Positions 27,300 to 36,307 are shown, counted from the stretch's first letter. The stretch: DNA of 64,000 nt from CAYUYV01 sp964449455 (GCA_964449455.1 CAYUYV010000003.1:1-64000), one strand, 5' to 3'. Notes: generated from the sequence alone by a model not told the origin. Program-made: numbers and translations.

Positions 27300-28802
27300 T
27301 CAGTAGGCAGATTTCTGGAACAGCACCTTGATGGCTGTCATGAACAAGATCTTGATGTCGAGCCACAAGGACCAGTGCTCAATATACCAAAGGTCATGGG
27401 CCACGCGCCCGTCCATTTTCTCCAGGGTGTCCGTCTCGCCGCGATAGCCATTGACCTGGGCCCAGCCGGTGATGCCTGGCTTCACATTGTGGCGGCGGGC
27501 ATAACGGGCAACGAGTTTGGCATATTCCATATTGTGAGCCAGGGCATGGGGGCGCGGCCCCACCAGGCTCATCTCTCCCTTCAGGACATTCAGGAGCTGG
27601 GGCAGCTCATCAATGCTGGTCCGGCGCAGGAAAGCGCCCACCGCCGTGATGCGCTTGTCGTCCTTTGTCGCCTGACGCACCACGGGACCGTCGTCGGTCG
27701 TCGTCATGGTGCGGAACTTCATGATCGGGAAGACATTGTGGTTGAAGCCGTGGCGGCGCTGGCGGAAGAACACCGGCCCGGGCGAGGTCGCCTTGATGGC
27801 GATCGCGACCACCAGGAACAAGGGGGACAGGCAAAGCAGAAGAATGCCGCTCAGCACCCGGTCCATGGCGATCTTGGCCAGACCCGGCATGCCGTCGATG
27901 CGCCGGGGGCGAATATCGAAATAGGGTACACCGCCCAGGATCTTGATGGGACGTCCGGAGAAGCGGAACACGGAAGGATCGGGGGACAGGCTGATGGGCA
28001 CGGGAATATGGCCCAACTCATCCACAACGGTCTCAATGCGATCGCTCTCATTCCAGGGAATGGAGATTACGATCTGGTCGATCCGGGTCTCCCGCGCGGC
28101 CCGCTTCAGATCATCCAGGCTGCCATGGGCGACATCCATGCCAGGCCGGGGCCCGGTCTGATCATCCCCGTCGAAGGCTTCATCATCGAAAGTGCCCATG
28201 ATGGACAAGCCGATGGTGCCCACCTCGCTATAGCGCAGAAACTCTTCCGTTTTGGTCCGCGAGCCGACCAACGCCACCCGCATGTTCAAGGGGCCGCCGG
28301 TCCGGGTCAGCTTGAGGGCGATCCGATTGGCGGCGACGCGGCTCAGCACCAGCAAAGTCGGGGTGAGCACCATGAACAGCAGCCCGGCACCACGTGAAAA
28401 GGCATCGGTGCTCTTGCTGACGAAAAGGGCTGCCAGCAGGAACAAGGTGATCAGCAACCAGACATGGAGGATATTCTTGATTTGCTCGCCGAGTGCGAAC
28501 AGGCCGCCCGGCTTATAAAGGCCCTGGGCGGCTCCGAGAATCACGAAAAGGAGCGCAGAAATGCCGCCCCAAATCGCACTGTCCAGGGGATATCCACCAT
28601 GTTGATAAACGTAAATATGATATGCAAAAGTGGTGAAGAGGGAGGTGCCCATGCAGACCAGGGCATCGAAAACCCAGATTGATTCCCGCATCAGACGGCG
28701 GTGGGACAGGGCACGGATATGGCCCCTGGCCGGCACACTGAAAAGGTCTGATTCCACGGAACCAGACAATTTCGTGTCTGCGGTTTTGGTTGTGTCGACC
28801 AT
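27300..28802 (-). CDS. Undecaprenyl-phosphate sugar phosphotransferase (WcaJ/PssY type)
   Basis: A 500-residue polyprenyl-phosphate hexose-1-phosphate transferase that starts exopolysaccharide or capsule repeat units. Four to five N-terminal membrane segments, a CoA-binding-like Rossmann region (MRVALVGSRTK), and a C-terminal catalytic domain with KFRTM, RRTSIDELPQLLNVL, MSLVGPRPHA and PGITGWAQVNGYRGET. Start ATG 28802. No glycosyltransferases or export genes are nearby, so this is a lone initiating enzyme with an SDR downstream. Confidence 0.94.
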   Translation of the reverse strand: MVDTTKTADTKLSGSVESDLFSVPARGHIRALSHRRLMRESIWVFDALVCMGTSLFTTFAYHIYVYQHGGYPLDSAIWGGISALLFVILGAAQGLYKPGGLFALGEQIKNILHVWLLITLFLLAALFVSKSTDAFSRGAGLLFMVLTPTLLVLSRVAANRIALKLTRTGGPLNMRVALVGSRTKTEEFLRYSEVGTIGLSIMGTFDDEAFDGDDQTGPRPGMDVAHGSLDDLKRAARETRIDQIVISIPWNESDRIETVVDELGHIPVPISLSPDPSVFRFSGRPIKILGGVPYFDIRPRRIDGMPGLAKIAMDRVLSGILLLCLSPLFLVVAIAIKATSPGPVFFRQRRHGFNHNVFPIMKFRTMTTTDDGPVVRQATKDDKRITAVGAFLRRTSIDELPQLLNVLKGEMSLVGPRPHALAHNMEYAKLVARYARRHNVKPGITGWAQVNGYRGETDTLEKMDGRVAHDLWYIEHWSLWLDIKILFMTAIKVLFQKSAY

Positions 28803-28999
28803 GTGGAATCCCGTAGTCAGCGCTTCGCCGCCCTGGACCCGTTGCGCCAGCGGTCCACCAAAGAGCCAGTCCGTTTAGTCACTTCCCGGCACAATCAATC
28901 GGATGCTTATACCCACGGCGTTCCATTGTCCATCCATGGGACGGTTTTCCAAAACGGGGGGATGGAAAAGATCCTTCGGTGTTTCAATCTGGTCCGGTC

Positions 29000-29078
29000 C
29001 TGGTGTCGTGGATCAGAAGTCCGCATGAGAAGTCCCGGCACGTCCATCTGCGGACTTCTGATCCGTAAACGACACCAG
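29000..29078. repeat. Long hairpin 1 of a matched pair
   Basis: Inner stem: 29011-29025 pairs perfectly with 29049-29063 (15 bp). Outer stem: 29000-29009 pairs perfectly with 29069-29078 (10 bp), separated by a small asymmetric bulge. The loop (29026-29048) has 23 bases and contains CGGCACG at 29036-29042, complementary to the loop of hairpin 2. Confidence 0.9.
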
Positions 29079-29094
29079 AAACACCATATTGCTC

Positions 29095-29165
29095 GTGTGG
29101 CTCTTGGGTCAGGCATTCGCGACGGAGCGTGCCGATCATTCGGGCGAATGCCTGACCCGCCACAC
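29095..29165. repeat. Long hairpin 2 of a matched pair
   Basis: Inner stem: 29106-29120 pairs perfectly with 29144-29158 (15 bp). Outer stem: GTGTGG 29095-29100 pairs with 29160-29165, with a bulge. The loop (29121-29143) also has 23 bases and contains CGTGCCG at 29128-29134. The stem sequence is related to but different from that of hairpin 1. Confidence 0.9.
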
Positions 29166-29416
29166 TTGGACGCGCATTCGAAGCATGGCCATTTATCTTT
29201 GGCCCCCTGTCTCACCATTACCTTGAACTCACGAGAATCATGCCGCGCTGTGGGCGAGTTATCTCGCGGTGTGCCCCTTGACAGTCTGACATTTGCCTTT
29301 TCGAACAAGTGTAGGATCAAATACTTTAGGTGTGTCGGGAAAGGTGCACCCGATACGCGCGCCCGGATGACCGTATTTTCCACCGCCCCTTCGTCACTCT
29401 CGTCCCGGAGGCATCC

Positions 29417-30265
29417 ATGCCTGAAATACCTGAAAACCTGTTGGTTGATCTCATACCGCTTGGGATCAGTTACGGCCTGCGCATCGTTGGAGCCATCGTT
29501 GTCCTGATTGTCGGTTGGATCGTGGCCGGCATCCTTGCGCGCAATGTGCGCCGGGCACTCGCCAGCCAACGGCGCATCGACCCGATTCTCCAGGGTATTT
29601 TCTCAAGCGCCGTTAAATATCTGGTGCTCGCCATCGTCATCATGGCGGTGCTGAATCAGTTTGGGGTCCAGACGACAGGCATTGCCGCTCTGATCGGTGC
29701 TTTTGGCCTCGCCATTGGCCTGGCGCTTCAGGGAACCCTGTCGACCATGGCGGCCGGCGTCATGCTGGTGGCCTTCCGGCCTTTCCGGATCGGCCATTAT
29801 ATTGAGGTGGCTGGCCATGCCGGGACGGTCCAGGAAGTCACCCTGCTGACGACGGAACTGTCCACGCCGGACAATGTTCAGATCATCCTTCCCAATGATG
29901 CGGTCTGGGGTAAGCCGATCGTCAATTACTCCTTCCACCCCCGTCGCCGGGTCGATTTTGCTCTGCATATCGCCCATCGCGACGACATCGGCGGGGCCAT
30001 GGACATTATCGAAGGGGCCCTTAAGGACGACAGCCGCTGTCTCCAGGAGCCGGAGGCCCAGATCGTCGTCACGGACATCACGGAACAGGGGGTGTCCCTC
30101 GCCGTGCGTGTCTGGGTCGAAGCCGGCGACTACTGGCCAGTGAAATTCGATCTCAACCGGGCCTTCAAGGAACGTTTCGAGCGCAACGGCGTCACCGTGG
30201 CCCGCTCCCAGCAGGAAATCCACCTGTCACCCCAGGCCCTATCCCTGGTGAAGGGCGCGGCCTGA
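29417..30265 (+). CDS. Small-conductance mechanosensitive channel (MscS family)
   Basis: A 282-residue MscS-type channel that releases solutes on hypo-osmotic shock. Three membrane segments (about 15-36, 57-78 and 83-106), the pore helix TM3 rich in Gly/Ala (ALIGAFGLAIGLALQGTLST), then the beta domain (GHYIEVAGHAGTVQEV, ILPNDAVWGKPIVNYS) and the C-terminal cage. Start ATG 29417 has GGAGG close upstream. The long hairpins lie about 250-420 bases ahead of this gene. Confidence 0.93.
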   Translation: MPEIPENLLVDLIPLGISYGLRIVGAIVVLIVGWIVAGILARNVRRALASQRRIDPILQGIFSSAVKYLVLAIVIMAVLNQFGVQTTGIAALIGAFGLAIGLALQGTLSTMAAGVMLVAFRPFRIGHYIEVAGHAGTVQEVTLLTTELSTPDNVQIILPNDAVWGKPIVNYSFHPRRRVDFALHIAHRDDIGGAMDIIEGALKDDSRCLQEPEAQIVVTDITEQGVSLAVRVWVEAGDYWPVKFDLNRAFKERFERNGVTVARSQQEIHLSPQALSLVKGAA

Positions 30266-30386
30266 ACTCAACACCATTGAAGGGCGGTCTGGACTATCCA
30301 GATCGCCTTTGCAGTGTGGTATAGTGAGCCTGCACGGTCGTGAATTGCATTGGGCCGCAATGCGCTTTTTGGCCTTGCGGCCTTGG

Positions 30387-30486
30387 NNNNNNNNNNNNNN
30401 NNNNNNNNNNNNNNNNNNNNNNNNNNNNNNNNNNNNNNNNNNNNNNNNNNNNNNNNNNNNNNNNNNNNNNNNNNNNNNNNNNNNNN
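30387..30486. other. Assembly gap (100 N) flanked by a 55-bp exact duplicate
   Basis: The 55 bases before the gap (30332-30386) are identical to the 55 after it (30487-30541). The length equals a common assembler k-mer, so this may be an unmerged contig overlap instead of missing sequence. Confidence 0.9.
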
Positions 30487-30534
30487 GCACGGTCGTGAAT
30501 TGCATTGGGCCGCAATGCGCTTTTTGGCCTTGCG

Positions 30535-30583
30535 GCCTTGGAGGGTTGCGGCCTTGGAGGGTTGCGGCCTTGGAGGGTTGCGG
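30535..30583. repeat. 16-bp tandem repeat x 3
   Basis: Three exact copies of GCCTTGGAGGGTTGCG starting within the gap-flanking duplicate. Non-coding, period not a multiple of three. Confidence 0.9.
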
Positions 30584-30683
30584 ACTGTCTTGGCGACACG
30601 CCGGTTCTTCATGGAAGCGATGCTGCGTGGGGAGGCGTGGGGTAGGCCGGTGATTGGGCGCCGGCAAACGGGAGGATGTGAGT

Positions 30684-30929
30684 ATGGGCCGGTTGCTTCG
30701 GAATTTGTTTCTGGTCGTGATTGTGGTGGGCGTTGGCGTCTTTGCCTATTACGGCACCGTCGATCCGTGCGAAATCCTGGCTGAGGAACGCAAAGGACGG
30801 TTGGTCGAACGCCTGATCGGCGGCGATGTCAGGGACGATGGTTGGTCATCCTGCGCGGCCGAGTTGCCCAGCGAATGGTGGGAGAAAGTCGAACGTCTCT
30901 GGTCCGACAGGCCCGCTGCCGATCGATAA
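30684..30929 (+). CDS. Small single-pass membrane protein, unknown
   Basis: An 81-residue protein. One N-terminal membrane segment (LLRNLFLVVIVVGVGVFAYY), then a periplasmic part with two Cys (VDPCEIL, WSSCAAE) that may form a disulfide and an acidic/aromatic end. ATG 30684 has GGGAGGA 7 bases upstream. Not recognised. Confidence 0.6.
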   Translation: MGRLLRNLFLVVIVVGVGVFAYYGTVDPCEILAEERKGRLVERLIGGDVRDDGWSSCAAELPSEWWEKVERLWSDRPAADR

Positions 30930-30942
30930 ATCCGGCGCCAGA

Positions 30943-31002
30943 TTTAAGGCCGGGTTCCTTAAAGCAATTTCGGCAGGGTAGGCATCCGCTGCACGCCCTG
31001 CC
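30943..31002. terminator. Two hairpins between convergent genes
   Basis: TTTAAGG (30943-30949) pairs with CCTTAAA (30957-30963), and GGCAGGG (30972-30978) pairs with CCCTGCC (30996-31002). They lie between two convergent genes and are candidate transcription ends. Confidence 0.5.
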
Positions 31003-31040
31003 AATCCGCGACTTGATCAACGCCTTTAAGGGCGGCGGGA

Positions 31041-31817
31041 TTACAAAACGCCGGAAATCGTGCTTGTACGCAGCTGCAATTCAGCAAGAAGCGCGTCAAA
31101 ACCGCGTTTTCGAACCAACGCATTGAACTCGTCGCGCTTGGTCAAAACAATTGAGACACCCTCAAAGAAAATGTCGATGATCTGGAACTGATCCTCCTTG
31201 CGGCGCCGAACACGCCAATCAACGACAATGGGATCACCATTTTCGCGGAACAGATTGGTCCGAACCCGCACATCCCGATCATTTATGGGCTCAGTTTCCA
31301 CGACCTGCATCCGCACCTTCGCCAGTTTGGCAAGCTGCGAAGCATATAGGCGCGTGATGTAGTCCGGAAACACTTGCTCATACCGGCGAAGCTGCTCCTC
31401 GGTCGCCGTTCTGCGGTGGGAGCCCAGCATGAGCCGGCCGATGAAATCGACGGCCAAGCCTTCCGACAAAATGCCCCGGAACGCCTCATGGCGGACATCA
31501 TCAGCCATATCCGAAGCATTCAGAACGGTGAAAGCTTCGTTCGATAATTTGTCGAGGAAACTGGCGGCGGCCTTTTGCTCTCCAAGACGGGTGGTGTCAT
31601 CGCCGAGATGGCGCGGCATATCCCGCACGTCATCCACGGGCGCTTCGGCATCGACACGGTCTTGGTCATCGCTGGTGGACGTCGCGCCAGAGGCTCCAGA
31701 TGCGGCTGTCGCGGCTCCTTCAACGGGCTGTTCAGCCTTGCCGTCATCCTCGGCAGCCTGCGCACCGGAAAGGGGCAAAATCAGCAAGAGACCCACGCAG
31801 GCGAGGGTGCGAAGCAT
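31041..31817 (-). CDS. MlaC/HpnM-like periplasmic lipid-binding protein
   Basis: A 258-residue Ttg2/MlaC-family protein. Signal peptide MLRTLACVGLLLILPLSGAQ, an Ala/Ser/Asp-rich linker, then the MlaC core with DKLSNEAFTVLN, FIGRLMLGSHRRTATEEQLRRY, PDYITRLYASQLAK, VRVRTNLF, VDWRVRR and a DIFFEGVSIVLTKRDEFNALV block. Upstream on the same strand lies an HpnN-like RND protein, and this neighbour pair is known for hopanoid or lipid export. Start choice is uncertain: ATG 31901 has an AAAGGA site but adds 28 residues before the signal peptide. No hopanoid cyclase is in the window. Confidence 0.82.
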   Translation of the reverse strand: MLRTLACVGLLLILPLSGAQAAEDDGKAEQPVEGAATAASGASGATSTSDDQDRVDAEAPVDDVRDMPRHLGDDTTRLGEQKAAASFLDKLSNEAFTVLNASDMADDVRHEAFRGILSEGLAVDFIGRLMLGSHRRTATEEQLRRYEQVFPDYITRLYASQLAKLAKVRMQVVETEPINDRDVRVRTNLFRENGDPIVVDWRVRRRKEDQFQIIDIFFEGVSIVLTKRDEFNALVRKRGFDALLAELQLRTSTISGVL

Positions 31818-32295
31818 GCCAGCGGCAGGGCCCCGCAAGGTCCCAAATTCCCAATCGGCCCTTGTCTTTGACCGTGTTGTGTCCGCTGAGCCTTGCCCCA
31901 TCGATCCTTTTCCCATCGCTCTTTATTCCGCGCATTCGCGTGGCAGGTCCGACCGTCATTGAAAGATCCCGGACGAACGAAACCAGCTTCCGGAAAGATC
32001 AGACTCTATCCATCACCCGATACGCCAACGTGTATCCGAGTCTCATAAAACCGCTACGGGATCTCTAGGGACTGGATCCCGGTTTCACTGGTCTCGATCC
32101 GATTATCCCCTCAAGCACCGCGACCCGGCCGTGAGGTGGTGAAAACTGGCCAATGTCCGCCGACCCACTGAGCTACCCTATCGGGTGCGTCGGGGGATGG
32201 CAAAATCGACCGTAACCCATGCGCATATGTGGGAAGGTCGACGTCGGAACAAGGGCCGAGACAGGGAAATCCCAAGGCACGGACCCTCTTCTGCC
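31818..32295. other. Non-coding region between hpnN-like and hpnM-like genes
   Basis: About 480 bp (fewer if the earlier start of the MlaC-like gene is used). I see no gene. The distance suggests the MlaC-like gene has its own promoter, in the part around 31950-32050 which is less GC-rich. Confidence 0.45.
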
Positions 32296-34953
32296 TCACG
32301 CGCTGCGCCTCCGGTTAAGCGTGTCCAGCGTTGCCGGCAGGACAAGCAGCGAACACAACAGCGTGAAGGAAATTGCAAGGGTCAAAAGGGCCCCCATGCT
32401 GGCCGTGCCCCGATGATCCGAAAGGACCAGCGTGCCAAAGGACGCGATTGTGGTCAGAGCACTGAAAAACACTGCGCGCGGTGTTGTGGTCGTAAAGACC
32501 GAGCTGTGACGCACGAATTGGCGGCTGCGTAGGGCCAGATGGATGCCGCTGTCGGCGCCAAGACCGATGAGCAGCGGAATCACGATCACATTGGCGAAAT
32601 TATAGGGCTGGCCAAGCAACACCCCGGCCGCGGACGTGAAAATCGCAGCCAGAACGACGGGAAACAGGATCACGAGGACCATCACCACATCACGCAGCAG
32701 CAGCCACAACAACACAAAGACCACGAGGGCTGCCGTCACGCTCGCCTGAACCATAGCCTGAGCCACAATATCGGCGGCCTTCAGGACGGTGAGCGCGCTG
32801 CCCGTCGCTTCGGGGGCAATTGCGACCACGGCATCCACGAAATCCTTGCGCATGGCCTCATCGCGCATATCGAGGGCCTCGTCAGGCACGATTTCGAGGC
32901 GGATCCGACCATCCCGGGCCCGATAACGCTCGACGATTTCCGGCGGCAGGTCCTCCAGCGCAACAGGTTCCGGAGCCAACTGCGCCTTGAGGCGGTTCAT
33001 CTGGAAGTCCCAAAACCGGAACAGATCGCCCTCAAGGGCTGGGATCAGGCCTGTATTGCGGGACGAGGCGCGCGCCAGAGCCTCCAGACTGGCATCAAGC
33101 TGGCGTGCCGCCGGGGTGGCACTGCCTTGCGCCAGTTGCGCCCTCAGAGTCTCGAGGCCTGGCAGGTTTTGCCGGTCAGAGGCCGGAGCAGACGGTGTTG
33201 CATCGCTTGATGGGCCGCGCAGAGCACTTTGAAGCGGCGTGCTCGCCAGGTCGATCAGCTCCAGTTTGAACTCCTGGTCTGCGGGCACGAAGTTATCAAG
33301 CGAGATCACCTTGCCGACTTGCGGCAGTGCTTCCAGCCGGTCCTTGAGGGCCGCCCGCTCTTCTTGCGATCCGGTCAGCACATCCAGGCGATAGGGCGTG
33401 GTGTTCGGATCATCGAATAGCTTCTGGAAGGTCTTGACCGAAGGGCTGTCAGGATCGCGCAGGCGCATCGGGTCCGCATCAAAGCGGACCTGGGTGAGAA
33501 GGGGCAGGGCAGCGACGCCGAGAATGATTGTGGTCAGCGCCAATCCACGCCCAAGCCGTCCGCGGGTCACACTCGAAAATGTCTGCCCTGAAGCCGGCGC
33601 GCGGCGGCCCCGGCCCACGGGCAGAATGGCTGCCGCAGCTGGGATCACGGTCACCGCGACGATGAACGCAATCAGCACGCCTGCACCGGAAATGATCCCA
33701 AGCTGGGCCATGCCGACAAATTGGGTGGGCACAAAGGCGAAAAAGGCGAGCGCCGTGGTTGGGGCGCACAAGGCAAGGGCGCCGCCCACCTCCCGGATCG
33801 ACAGCTGCACCGCTTCCCCGTTCGGCGTGCCGCTCCGCCGGGTTTCCATGATGTGCAAGGCAAAATGGATGGCAAAATCGATGCCGAGACCGATCAAAAG
33901 GACGGCGAAGGCAATCGAAACCAGATTGAGCGCCCCAACCGTGAGAGTGGCGAGACCCGCGGTCAGGCCAAGGGTGAGCACCAGCGTGGCCAATGCCGTT
34001 AAGACCATGCCGAACGAGCGGAAAGCGAGCCACAACAAAATTGCGACCAGGACGAAGGAGAGGCCAAGGGAAATCTCAATGCCACTCGACACGCTGCGCA
34101 ATTCTTCGGTCCGCAGCGCGGGTGTGCCCGTCACCCCATATTCAAGACCACCCCAATCGGCCTCATTTTCGATTTGCGCCGCCATGTCCCGAATGACGCG
34201 CAGCACCTCCCGAGCCGGCTGCAAGGAACTGAAGTCAAGCTCCGGCGAGATGGCAATGACCCGCTGATGCACGCTGGTGCCTGAGTCGTCCACGGTGAAA
34301 AGGCGCTGCCAGGACAAGGGGCGAGGGCTTCCCGAAAGGCGCGCGTCTATGACCGCCGCCAATTCCCGGTAGACCGGATCGAGGAAGGACCCATCATCCG
34401 TGTCCGTGCTGGCGGCCAGATCCGCCCGGCGGGCCAATGTCGCGAACAGGGTATCCGCCGATTGATCGCTGTTCAGCGCCTCAATCACCGGTGAGGCCTT
34501 TGTGAGCCGGTTCAGCTGGCTCTCCAGCTTGGTCTCCGACAGCAGCAACAGACCATTCCGGGCGAAAAACGGATGGGCGGTGGGCGCATAAACCGAGCGG
34601 ATCGTCTCCGTTTGGCTGCTCAACGCGCCGCTCAGGCGGGCCGTGAAGGCGTCAACCTCATCGGCGCTTGGCGCGCGGACCCAGACAAGGATGACATCGT
34701 CAAGCTCAGGGAAAGCGGCTTCGAAATCCCGTTGGGCCACCCGATAGGGCAGCTCGGGATCGATCATGTCGCTTGCGTCCGTGTTGACCCGGAGCTGCTT
34801 CATCGCAAGCAGCGAGCCGGCAACGGCGAGGGCCGTCACCAAAAGAAGGAAGACACGAGGCCAGGATTGAACCAGCCGGACCCAAAAGAGAAGCGCCGCC
34901 TCGATACCTGCCAGTGCACCCACAGCCCTTGCCTTTCTCTGACCCTCGGTCAT
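32296..34953 (-). CDS. hpnN: HpnN-like RND transporter (hopanoid/lipid export)
   Basis: An 885-residue MMPL/HpnN-type RND protein. Two copies of the layout one membrane helix, large periplasmic loop, five helices: first helix about 31-50, second set about 275-430, and again from about 460 on. A conserved GLGIDFAIHFALH motif in the first half is mirrored by GLGADSGIHLALRSR in the second, each with the acidic residue used for proton coupling. In characterised bacteria HpnN moves hopanoids to the outer membrane. Start ATG 34953 has a weak ribosome site. Its MlaC-like partner lies downstream. Confidence 0.85.
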   Translation of the reverse strand: MTEGQRKARAVGALAGIEAALLFWVRLVQSWPRVFLLLVTALAVAGSLLAMKQLRVNTDASDMIDPELPYRVAQRDFEAAFPELDDVILVWVRAPSADEVDAFTARLSGALSSQTETIRSVYAPTAHPFFARNGLLLLSETKLESQLNRLTKASPVIEALNSDQSADTLFATLARRADLAASTDTDDGSFLDPVYRELAAVIDARLSGSPRPLSWQRLFTVDDSGTSVHQRVIAISPELDFSSLQPAREVLRVIRDMAAQIENEADWGGLEYGVTGTPALRTEELRSVSSGIEISLGLSFVLVAILLWLAFRSFGMVLTALATLVLTLGLTAGLATLTVGALNLVSIAFAVLLIGLGIDFAIHFALHIMETRRSGTPNGEAVQLSIREVGGALALCAPTTALAFFAFVPTQFVGMAQLGIISGAGVLIAFIVAVTVIPAAAAILPVGRGRRAPASGQTFSSVTRGRLGRGLALTTIILGVAALPLLTQVRFDADPMRLRDPDSPSVKTFQKLFDDPNTTPYRLDVLTGSQEERAALKDRLEALPQVGKVISLDNFVPADQEFKLELIDLASTPLQSALRGPSSDATPSAPASDRQNLPGLETLRAQLAQGSATPAARQLDASLEALARASSRNTGLIPALEGDLFRFWDFQMNRLKAQLAPEPVALEDLPPEIVERYRARDGRIRLEIVPDEALDMRDEAMRKDFVDAVVAIAPEATGSALTVLKAADIVAQAMVQASVTAALVVFVLLWLLLRDVVMVLVILFPVVLAAIFTSAAGVLLGQPYNFANVIVIPLLIGLGADSGIHLALRSRQFVRHSSVFTTTTPRAVFFSALTTIASFGTLVLSDHRGTASMGALLTLAISFTLLCSLLVLPATLDTLNRRRSA

Positions 34954-35236
34954 GCCCGCATTATCCCGAGTGTTCTATCGAGTCCCATCCAGTTCTTCCA
35001 AGAACCAGCTCTTGCAAGAAACCGCAGGATTCGCCAATTCGAACAGCGCTGTGCCCCATATGCCATCCGCCGATCAAGGGCCTTGTGTGCGCCGCGCCCG
35101 AAGGACTGCTTTTGACCCTTACCGGTTCTAAGGGGTTTTGCGCGCCCTGCAATGGCCGGCCAGCGCCATCATTAGGACCATCCATGCCAAGCTGCGTTGC
35201 CCGCTTGCCCGCAATGGCGAAGCCCGGCGCAGTGTT

Positions 35237-35884
35237 TCAGGATCTTTGCGCCTTATGCGGCGTTTTTGGCTTTAGAATCGCTCTTTTTTTGCCGGGGAGA
35301 TCGATCGCGGGCACTGTACCGGTCACATGCTGCATATAGCGACGCCAGGCGTAATTTCCCATGCTTCCTGCTGCGCCCGCTGCGGCTCCGATGACGGCTG
35401 CGGCGTTCTCGGCATCATACATCAGCACGTAAATGACCATGGCCAGGGTGACCCACATCCATGTCTTGGAAATGGAGATCACATAGCGGCCAGGTTCAAG
35501 CAGGTTCAAAAAGCGCAAGCCAAGGAGAAACCAAAGAACGACCGTCGGGATGTTTTTGCGAGAGGCGACGGAGAGTTCATTACGGGCGACTGGTTCCTCA
35601 GCCGGCTTTTCGCCCGCCGCTATGGCCAGTGTCAGGGGGGCTGCGGTGATGGGGGCTGGTGTGACGGGCGCTGGGGTAACGGGCGCTGGGGTAACGGGCG
35701 CTGGGGCCGTGCTTGCCGAAGCGGCCGGCGGGCTGGCGGATGGAAGGAGAGGCGTTGAAGGCTCCGGAGCCGTTTGCGTGTCCGTTGGGAGCTGGAGGCG
35801 GTCATAGTCGATCACGACCTCGCGGTTGTAAGGGTAGATGCCGCTCCCTTTCTGGGATCGCTGGAACGTCATCTCGTAAGCCAT
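35237..35884 (-). CDS. Membrane protein with proline-rich repeat linker
   Basis: A 215-residue protein. N-terminal cytoplasmic region, then an Ala/Pro/Thr-rich linker with five-residue repeats (APVTP x 3, APIT), then three likely membrane segments (TVVLWFLLGLRFLNLL, WMWVTLAMVIYVLM, AAAVIGAAAGAAGSM) and a basic tail (GKKRAILKPK). ATG 35884 was chosen over the open upstream part, which has no sense; GGAGGGG lies about 15 bases upstream. No family recognised; stand-alone in its orientation. Confidence 0.6.
   Translation of the reverse strand: MAYEMTFQRSQKGSGIYPYNREVVIDYDRLQLPTDTQTAPEPSTPLLPSASPPAASASTAPAPVTPAPVTPAPVTPAPITAAPLTLAIAAGEKPAEEPVARNELSVASRKNIPTVVLWFLLGLRFLNLLEPGRYVISISKTWMWVTLAMVIYVLMYDAENAAAVIGAAAGAAGSMGNYAWRRYMQHVTGTVPAIDLPGKKRAILKPKTPHKAQRS
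35663..35706. repeat. 15-bp tandem repeat in the proline-rich linker
   Basis: Three copies of a 15-bp unit of type ACGGGCGCTGGGGTA, encoding Ala-Pro-Val-Thr-Pro on the minus strand. In frame. Confidence 0.85.
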
Positions 35885-36148
35885 GACCGCGCGCGCTCCC
35901 CTCCGTTGCGCAGACCCGCACCGGAGCGCGTTTAACACGCTGTCCCAATTCGAGAAAGGGAGCGAAAGAGGCAGGCGTAAAGGCGGGATTGGACCGTCTG
36001 ATGGACCTAATGCAGCGGCCCAGACGGATGCCTCAGGCGCAAGTTGGCATCCCTCCGGATAAGTCACGGCACAAACAAAGACGTGTCAGGACACCGGGCC
36101 GACCGAAGGGGCACCTTTTTTGTCGGATTTTGTCGGAGTGAAGGACCC

Positions 36149-36245
36149 AGAGCCCTTTCAAAGAAATCCGAGTCAATGAAAAGGCCCTAAGTCTTTGATT
36201 AGTCGCCTTTTTTGAACCGCAAAACCGTATTCACCTTTGCTGAAT
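36149..36245. repeat. Dispersed intergenic repeat, copy B
   Basis: Matches copy A at 13315-13411 over about 95 bases: AGAGCCCTTTCA arm, GTCTTTGATTAGTCGC spacer, GAACCGCAAAACCGT and a CTTTGCTGAA tail. Its stem is imperfect, so it is the more diverged copy. Confidence 0.75.
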
Positions 36246-36307
36246 AGGGTCCAACAGTGCTCGGCGCGCCCAAAACGGTGTCGGTGCTATTGTCTTGCGG
36301 AGAGCAA

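Larger units (their letters stand above)
28803..29416. other. Non-coding region with twin long hairpins
   Basis: 614 bp between the sugar transferase (minus) and mscS (plus) starts. Contains the two long hairpins described separately, and promoters for both genes. The open frames here do not look coding. Confidence 0.6.
30266..30683. other. Non-coding region with assembly gap and 16-bp repeats
   Basis: Contains the gap at 30387-30486 and the array at 30535-30583. No gene is supported across the gap. A GGGAGGA site near 30670 belongs to the next gene. Confidence 0.5.

Noticed and set aside
34914..35339. Cys-rich open frame (many Cys/Pro) beside the hpnN-like gene
   Set aside because: Looks like a metal-binding protein at first, but Cys and Pro spacing is irregular, there is no start with ribosome site and it overlaps the 3' end of the neighbouring gene.
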